The notes beneath the pieces are model-generated. The model was not told the DNA's origin. It saw nothing but the letters and a program-made list of their open reading frames with translations, and did no database searches. Both the position numbers and the translations under genes were made by a program. 64,000 nt of DNA from Vitrella brassicaformis (Eukaryota > Sar > Vitrellaceae): NCBI GenBank assembly GCA_001179505.1, contig CDMY01000635.1:2263-66262 (forward strand), in the 5' to 3' direction. Numbering within the stretch: the stretch's first letter is position 1; every line of letters starts with the position of its first letter. Below are positions 56,980 to 64,000 of the stretch, piece after piece.

Positions 56980-57930
56980 ATGTGGAAGGATGCCCAGTAC
57001 AGACCGACGCGGCTCGGCGGGAAGATCCACAGGAAGGTGGCCTTCTGGCAGAAGGTCGAGTCCACCTACTGGAACCCGCTGCTGCTCTTCATCAACCTGC
57101 CCATTTACGGCGTATTCTACTGGCTGGCGCCCTGGGCGAGGCCGTTCGAGCTGCCTGGCGATGCGGGGGAGGAGCGGCCCGGGGAGCACCGGGTCACAGT
57201 GGGGTGCATCAAGAAGATCTACCGGCAGAAGTACCGCAACAGGAAGGACTACATCTTCCAAATCATATCCCCCGAGTCTTTCTGGTACGAGAACCCCGTG
57301 GTGGCCTTCCGCGGCAAGCTGCCCTTCATCGCCTGGACCGTCCTGCTCAAACCGCAGTTTGAAGGTATGGATGGATGGTATGGGCTGCGGTGACGAAAAA
57401 TGACTGAGTGAAGAAGGCCAGACCAGACCAGACCAGACGAGGTAGTCTTCATTCATTGTGCTCTTCTGTGCGTGTGTGTGTGTGTGTGTGATGCACACAG
57501 CTGAGTTGGTGGATTGGTACGTCAAGACGTACCAGAAGGCCATCGTGATCCACTGCAAGTTCAGATACACTCACAGACGGCTCACCTGGTGGACATTCGA
57601 ACTCCCAAGTGAGCCACACACCGCAGACAGACACACACTCACCTAACCCACACACATGGCTGGCCGTCTGTTGGCCTCTGCTATCATATCAACCACATGC
57701 CATGCCATCGATGTGTTGGTTGCTATGTGTGTGTGGACGGCTGGATGTGATGTGCGGATGGATCAGACACGATATACTGTCAGCTGGATGCCAACGGTCT
57801 GGTAACTCGGTGGTTGGAGCAGTGGCACGGTCTGCAGCTGCTCTTCCTCACCTGGCTGGTCCCCGTGCACAAGTGGATCATATTCGGATTCCCTATCACA
57901 ACCGCCGCCGTCTGGTTCAACCGCTTCTGA
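56980..57930 (+). CDS. small protein of unknown function, possible NTF2/SnoaL-like fold
   Basis: Three exons, about 220 residues, starting MWKDAQYRPTRLGGKIHRK. A hydrophobic stretch WNPLLLFINLPIYGVFYWL could be a membrane anchor. The middle reads IKKIYRQKYRNRKDYIFQII, then PESFWYENPVVAFRGKLPF. The second exon carries VDWYVKTYQKAIVIHCKFRY and LTWWTFELP, and the third NTIYCQLDANGLVTRWLEQW followed by WLVPVHKWIIFGFPITTAAV, ending WFNRF. The order helix, then a YxNPxxxFRG-type strand, then paired strands with an aromatic W is reminiscent of the SnoaL/DUF2358 fold, but I cannot confirm it. Introns are phase-consistent (Glu-Ala and Pro-Asn junctions). Confidence 0.75.
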
Positions 57931-58765
57931 CAATGTGACCCCCTCCCGCCATCTGCAGTAATGGGATCGAATGGCCGGCTTGAAAGGGGGAGGGAGATGA
58001 GTCTCTCTAGTGCCTTGAGCGAGTGGCATTTGGAATGAGTGGATCATGAGCATGTGCGTGGCCGTGTCTGTCTGACTGAGAGGCCAGCAGAGGGGAGGGA
58101 GGTAGGGGAATCGACGATTGGGGACTCGGGTGCTGCTGAATGAATTGTTCACGTTGATTGCTGTACAGTACAAGAGTGTTGGGCTTCCAGTCGCACACAC
58201 ACGAAGACACAAATATATAAGGGGTCGACGGAAGCACGCCAGGCAGCCTTGTCGGTGCTGTTAACTGTGGTGCATGAATCCATCAACACCCCCAGCTCCT
58301 CAACGATGGAGTGGGACTGCAAGGTGCGCGCCTGGTGCAGGGCAAGGCCACACACACCTGCAGTGCCATGCCCTTGTCAGCTGCCGGCAGATGGATGGAT
58401 GGATGCACTATTCACTCGTGCAGCACACCAAACAGGCTGTCTATCTGTCTATCTATCGACATACAGACCAACACGGAAATAAAAAGCTTCCCCACACGCA
58501 TTGCATTGCATCTGCTCTCGGCTGGGTGTCGGTCAACAGTCGCCGACATGACATAGATGGACAAACACACAAATCCCCTTTCAATACACACAGGCACACT
58601 GGCACACAGGCAGGCAGGCAGACATGGGAGGCCACGGTGAAAACCCAAATAAACGTCACATGCATCCATTAGTGCCCCCACTAACCATGCCGTCTGTCTG
58701 TCTGTCTGTCTGTGGTTCGCTCCCCTTTCCCTCTGTTGCTCCCTTGGTAAGTGGTAAGTCGTCAG
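57931..58765. other. convergent intergenic region, microsatellite-rich
   Basis: Contains short repeats (GGATGGAT near 58390, CTAT near 58440, CAGG near 58604, CTGT at 58692-58713) and no supported gene. It probably includes the 3' UTR of ATR. Confidence 0.5.
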
Positions 58766-58876
58766 TCACACCCATGGGGTCCACCCGCCGTACATGAGGC
58801 AGAGATTCCCCTTGTCCATGGCCGCCTGCATCAGCTCATCCACCTGACACTCTATCGACAACAATCCTCCACGGTC

Positions 58877-58907
<31 letters not shown>

Positions 58908-60115
58908 GGCATACACACAAATGCCAATCACTCCATCCATCCATCCATCTGACACAACAGCCAGCCATGCATCTTCCTTCATCCGATGCCCACCTGCCCG
59001 GCGCTTGCAGCGGGTCTGTCCGACACGGTCTCTCTGCGACTGAGCACATTGCCGCTGCCGTGTGTGTGGTGTGGGTGGTGGGGCTGCTGGCCGTCAGGTG
59101 GCACGTAGTCCTTTGGTGGTCCGATGGGCGCGAAGTTGACCATGCCTCTGAGTTTCTTCTGGACCTGGTTGACGGACTGCTCGATGCGGTGCTCCAGGAG
59201 CATGACCTCCACCTCCTTGGCGTCAAACCCCACCATCGTCGTGGGCAGCTGACGCTTGGCCGCACGCTCAGCCTCACTCATCCAGTCGAACAACGGGTCG
59301 TACAGAAAACCCTGAGTGAGCCAACACACGCAGCGTGTGTGTGTGTGTGTGTGTGTTGTGGTACCTCGAAGACGGAGAGCAGGGTGTCTTTGTTGTCTCT
59401 GAGGACCTTCATGATCTTCTCGCACTGCAGGCGGAAGGGCCCCTCGATGCCCAGCGCACCCAGGCCGCTCACCACGTTGGGCGTCAGCCGAAACGGCACC
59501 ACCTGCATTATCATGGACACACACACACACACACACACATGCACACACACAAGGATGCAGTGGGTGCATCCGTATGTGTGTCTCATGTGAGTGGGCCTTC
59601 GTCAATCGTTTGTTCTGCCCGTTCCTACCTCAGGGATGCACAGCTCGAGTCCTTTGCCGAAGATGCAGTCGAAGTCGACGTGCACCACCCCGCCACTCAC
59701 CGTGTCCAACAAAATGTTGTCAGTGTGCCTGCAACAAACACCACACATCCCGTCAGTGGCTGCACTGCACACCCCGCCCCCCCCCCCCCCCCCCNNNNNN
59801 NNNNNNNNNNNNNNNNNNNNNNNNNNNNNNNNNNNNNNNNNNNNNNNNNNNNNNNNNNNNNNNNNNNNNNNNNNNNNNNNNNNNNNNNNNNNNNNNNNNN
59901 NNNNNNNNNNNNNNNNNNNNNNNNNNNNNNNNNNNNNNNNNNNNNNNNNNNNNNNNNNNNNNNNNNNNNNNNNNNNNNNNNNNNNNNNNNNNNNNNNNNN
60001 NNNNNNNNNNNNNNNNNNNNNNNNNNNNNNNNNNNNNNNNNNNNNNNNNNNNNNNNNNNNNNNNNNNNNNNNNNNNNNNNNNNNNNNNNNNNNNCCCCCC
60101 CCCCCCCCCCCCCCC

Positions 60116-60148
<33 letters not shown>

Positions 60149-63100
60149 CTGTCCCCGAGTCCGACGACAAAGCCGACCATGCTCCATGCTGCAGTGGAGC
60201 TGACGTACTGCCGGCGGGCCGCCACCCACGACATGGCGTCACTGCCGTAGTGAAGCATGTACCACCTAAACACATACACACACACGGCGGGCTGAACGTA
60301 GGCTGTGGGTGGGCATGTCGGCTGCTTGGTTGGTAGGTTGGTTGGTTACTTGTGGAGTGCGGGTGGCCATCGCTTGATGGCGTGCTCGACGTAGAGCTTG
60401 TAGCGGTCTTTGAACTCCTTGTTGTTCTTCTGGTCGTTGTACCGCTGAGTCTGATGGATGACAGATGACACACAACACACACCAACCAGCACAGACAGAC
60501 ATTAGTGGCTGCTCTCCTGGTCTGGTCGGTGTGTGGGTGTGTGTGTGGGTGGCTGGGTGCGGTGGCCAGACCAGGCCGAGCATGTCTTGTTTGAGTCTGG
60601 TGAGGGTCTTGGTGCCCTGGAAGAGCACCCGCCAGGCCTCGAACAGCACGTTCCGCATCGTGGTCGTGTACGGCACCCACTCGATCATGCCCGTCACCTC
60701 GGTCAAGGTCACCACGCTAAACGTGCGCAGCTGCAGTTAACACACACACAGCCACAGCCACAGCCACACCATACACACAGAGGATCTTCTGGGTGGCATA
60801 CGGATGCAGTCAGTCGCTCGTTTCGTGTTTGTGTGTGTGTGTGTGGTTTGTGTCGTGTCGTGTCGTGTGCACCTTACCTGTATGTCCTGGGTTTCCCGTT
60901 TGTGGCTGAAGAGGTAGTTGCATAGCTGTGCGACTTCCATGATGCGGCTGTCCTTGCGCAGGTCGCCCTTCTCCTCCTGCTTGACGAGCCAGTGGTACTC
61001 CCGGCCGTTGCTGGCCTCCATGGTGATGCGCTTCGGACGCTGCTTGGACCGCATGATCTTGACCACACTGCCGAAACGAGACAACGTGATCTGCACACAG
61101 CACAGGCAGCATCACATCACAGACAGCCACAGCCAAGGAGAATAATCCGGCCCATGGTTTTGGCTGACTGCTATCGTCGTGTGCCGTGCCGTGCCGTGCC
61201 ATGGTTGATCTGTTTCTTTCTGTGTGTACCACACCCACCTGTCCCTCATACGCCGTATGTGTGTCAGTGTTGGAGTCCCATAAGGTGTTATCGGGGAAGC
61301 GCGGGCGGATCTGTGCCTGCCGGTCGTTGAGTGGCCCGTCCCACGGCTCGGGGGCGGCCTCGGGCATGCGGGGGGACAGCTGTGAGAGGATGGGGACGAT
61401 GATGCCGTGTTTGGGGTCCGGGCCGCTGTTGAACCTCTTGAGGTAGTCCCAGTACCAGGGGTCCTTCGAGTCGATGTGATCTCTCCTGTCGATGTTGGGC
61501 ACGCGCGACATGGTGTCCTTGGCGATGATCTCCATCTCGTGAGAAAAGTGGTAATACCTAAACACACACACACACACACAGACAGACACACATGCCGGCC
61601 GGGATGGCTCACTGTTGCCGAATGTGTGTGTGTCTGTCTCACTGACTCATCGAAGAGTCCTTCCAGTTCTCGACGGCCGCGATCTTGCCAAGTGCGATGA
61701 CCATAGACCACCTGCACGCCACACACGCCAGCACAGCCCAGCCCAGCCCACCTCAGGGTGCATTCACCTGCCGAGTGTGTTTGGCGTGGCGTACGTACCT
61801 TGCCCCAGATTTCGTCGGCGACCTTTTCCTGTCGCTTTTTGTCGAGGTTGGATCGTTTGAGCGGCAGGAGGTGCCAGGCGGCCTGGTGCGGGTGGGCGCG
61901 GGCCATGTACACCAACAGGTCCTTGACGAAGTCACCCAGATGACGGTGGCTCACACGACCTGCGTGACACACAACACAGAGGAGCCAAACCACGGACAGA
62001 GAGCCATGCCATGTGTGGTTACTCTTGGTGTGCGTGTCATGGCTGGCTGCTCACTCACTGATAAGTTGCGGCAGAATGAGCATCCACTTGTAGGGGGCGA
62101 TCTGTCTGAACCGCTCGAGGAGTATCCTGCGCAGCCCATCCCGGATGGCCTTCCGCTCTTCCCTACTCCACTCAAACGCCTTGCCCTCCAGCAGCAGACT
62201 GTTCCTCTCCATCTCACGGCGAGCACCGCTCGCACCGCTGGTGGTGTACTGACCACTACCCGACCGGCTGCCTGAGCTCCTGCCAGACCCACCAGCAGCA
62301 GCAGCAGCCGCAGCAGCCCCGCCGCCCGATCTTGGGGCCGCTGCGGCATGTCGGCTGGATGTGTGTGATGGGCCGGGTGAGCCACCGGAGTCGGGTTGTG
62401 AGGAGTCTGTGTCGGTCTCTGGGACGGACTGGAAGACCACCTGCAGCAGGCGGTTGAGTGAGTGGTGAAGGGTCTTGTGGCCGTGCTTGAGGGTCAGCAT
62501 GTAGTGCGTCACGCACTCCTTCAACACCTCCACCAATCGCAGACCTGACAAGACAAGGCAACCAATGACGGACAGACACATCAGCCGTCCATGCCAGCCA
62601 TGGGTACACACACCTTCCTGTGTGTGTGTGTGTCTAGAGTACTGACTGACCGGGTGAGGCTCCGATTTTCTTGGGTGAGTCAGGGTCAGTGCTCCTCCAG
62701 GGCATCTTGTCCTTGATGACGGCCGTGAGCAGCCGGTCCAACGCACGAGCGAACTCAAAATGCAGCATCTCTGACGAACCCAACCGCTCAAACGCCTGTG
62801 TAGATGTGTAGGCACACACATCACACACGCATCCCTCCAGCACACCATCCATCCCCCTCGCCCCTCCCTGCCCTGTCTGTGTGTGGTGTGTGACCTGACT
62901 GACCTCGTTGTGTCCCTTGACAATGGTGAGAGGGTCGAGGAGACCCTCCTCGGCCACCCACTTGAGGCGCAGGACCAGCGCCTCGTTGCCGTGGAAGTGC
63001 TCCGGGAGGTTGTACTCCTTGAGGTCGATGGCGGTGTGCCTGTCGCGGGGCAGGGGGGGCAAGGCGGCGATCACTGGCGTCAGCAGGCTGATGGCGCCCT

Positions 63101-63998
63101 GCACGTCACCCTCCTGCTTCAGGATGTGGGCCCACTCGATCTGCGCCGCCTTGAAGAGGTCTTTGAAGCGGTCCGACACGGGTTCGCCCTCCCGCTGTCT
63201 GGGCGCCAGCTGCAGCCAGCTGTGGAGCTGTGAGGGTATGGGCAGGTTGGCCTTCTCCTCACGGATGGCCCTGCACGCCTTGACGATGCACTCCATCGAG
63301 AGCTCCCGCTGATCGATGCACTCGCACACGGCGGCGTTGGCCGTCAGCAGCCGCGCCCTGGTATCGGCCGAGGGCTTGGTGACGGCCAGACGCTCGAAGA
63401 TGGTCCGGCCCAGCTCGGCCTCCCAGTTGTCCTTCTTGCCCTTCCACAGCTTCACGGCCCACTCAAGGTCAGACAGCATGTGGAACTCCTCCAGGAAACC
63501 ATACGCACGCTCCAGGAGCCCCGACGAGTGCTCGTGGGAGTCCTGTGCGCCGGCAGTGAAGGCGGAGAAGAGCTCCTGCCGGGCCTGGTCGATGGCCACG
63601 ATGTGCGAGGGGGAGGGGTCGGTGCGGCCGTCGAGGGGCGTCAGCTCCATCGACGGGGAGCCGCCCGATGCTGAGGCGGAGGCCGACGCAGACGCGCCGC
63701 TGATGCCCATCTTCTTGCAGTAGATCTCGTTGAAGATGCGGCCAAGGTGCTGCTGGAAGTCCCGCTCCAGCTGTGGCACGATGGTGCCGAGGAGGGTAGT
63801 GGTGCCATCACACTGTGGTGGCATGGCTGGCGTGTCCTTGGTGGGTGCGCGGTCCAGGGCGGGTTTGATGTCGCCCCACTGGCTGAGCTGCCAGAGGGCC
63901 TGCAGGCCCTCGGCCGCGATGTAGGGCTTCATGCTGTCCTCGAACCCCTTGAAGACCAGCTGCACGGTGCCACGGTTGCCATTGCAGTTGAGGCATTG
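58766..63998 (-). CDS. ATR: ATR checkpoint kinase (PIKK), C-terminal half; N-terminus beyond window
   Basis: PI3K-related kinase that senses replication stress. The right part (62634-63998) is FAT-domain helices: LNCNGNRGTVQLVFKGFEDS, YGFLEEFHMLSDLEWAVKLW, ECIVKACRAIREEKANLPIP, EWAHILKQEGDVQGAISLL, LRLKWVAEEGLLDP. Then come the N-lobe (ITLSRFGSVVKIMRSKQRPK, with SNGREYHWLVKQEEKGDL), MEVAQLCNYLFSHKRE, and the catalytic loop VVGLGDRHTDN, divided by an intron holding a 300-N gap. The DFD-type activation motif is HVDFDCIFGKGLEL, followed by VPFRLTPNVVSGLGALGIEG and FLYDPLFDW. The FATC ends MYGGWTPWV, close to the ATR ending MYLGWTPYM, which identifies ATR rather than ATM or TOR. All kinase residues seen (D, N, DFD) are intact. 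At least 15 exons lie in the window; introns are full of CA/TG repeats. Confidence 0.94.
58880..58908. repeat. CA microsatellite in ATR intron
   Basis: Perfect CA tract between the last two ATR exons. Confidence 0.85.
59795..60094. other. 300-N assembly gap flanked by poly-C
   Basis: Exactly 300 N. It is preceded by 18 C (59777-59794) and followed by 23 C (60095-60117), then a GT tract to 60146. The gap lies in one ATR intron between the exon ending GLGDR and the exon beginning HTDN, so the true intron length is unknown. Confidence 0.98.
60118..60146. repeat. GT microsatellite beside the gap
   Basis: Perfect GT tract immediately after the poly-C run, within the ATR intron. Confidence 0.9.
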
Positions 63999-64000
63999 CA

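Noticed and set aside
59335-60336. Long open frames on both strands across 59335-60680 with poly-Pro or poly-Gly
   Set aside because: They arise from reading through N, poly-C and GT repeats inside an ATR intron.
1-64000. tRNA, rRNA, transposase or reverse-transcriptase genes
   Set aside because: I looked for cloverleaf-like segments and mobile-element protein motifs by eye and saw none I could support; a tRNAscan and RepeatMasker run would be decisive.

Overview
This window is eukaryotic nuclear DNA from a compact, GC-rich and intron-dense genome. Nearly every gene is broken by GT-AG introns of roughly 60-200 bases, many carrying CA/TG microsatellites. The gene content suggests an alveolate protist, most likely a chromerid alga such as Vitrella. 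The main reasons are a class I cyclic-nucleotide phosphodiesterase with six N-terminal membrane helices (an apicomplexan/chromerid architecture), an acylatable MORN-repeat protein, a metacaspase-like protein, and two EF-hand/WD40 proteins of a kind usually tied to flagella. The organism assignment is inference. All exon boundaries were read by eye and are approximate.

Layout, left to right. A DnaJ protein (-, its 3' end runs off the left edge). A relic resembling the membrane domain of lipase maturation factor (+). An unrecognised helical protein (-). An IFRD-family protein (-), head-to-head with an NHL-like/BTB fusion (+). ATG16 (-), head-to-head with the six-TM phosphodiesterase (+). A WDR49/WDR64-like EF-hand/WD40 protein (-), head-to-head with an EEF2KMT-like lysine methyltransferase (+). 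Aspartoacylase (-), head-to-head with a C11orf54-type zinc hydrolase (+). A MORN protein (-), head-to-head with a catalytically degenerate metacaspase (+). A DCAF5-like WD40 protein (-), head-to-head with an L-asparaginase (+). A GPALPP1/DUF3752 protein (-), head-to-head with a HAD phosphatase-like protein (+). A frameshifted intronless ORF (+). A second EF-hand/WD40 protein (+). An FtsJ-type methyltransferase (-), head-to-head with a small unknown protein (+). Finally the C-terminal half of the checkpoint kinase ATR (-), which runs off the right edge and contains a 300-N assembly gap inside an intronic poly-C tract.

The strongest large-scale pattern is the nearly strict alternation of strands. 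Eight divergent pairs have start codons only about 45-325 bp apart, so most genes must share bidirectional promoters, and the pairs meet tail-to-tail over 190-940 bp. The genes do not form one pathway. Small thematic groupings do exist: two probable cullin-RING adaptors (BTB and DCAF5-like), three amide/ester hydrolases (aspartoacylase, C11orf54-like, asparaginase), and two EF-hand/WD40 proteins. The most unusual single protein is the metacaspase whose catalytic cysteine position reads alanine. It shares a roughly 100-bp promoter with a MORN protein that carries a myristoylation/palmitoylation start.
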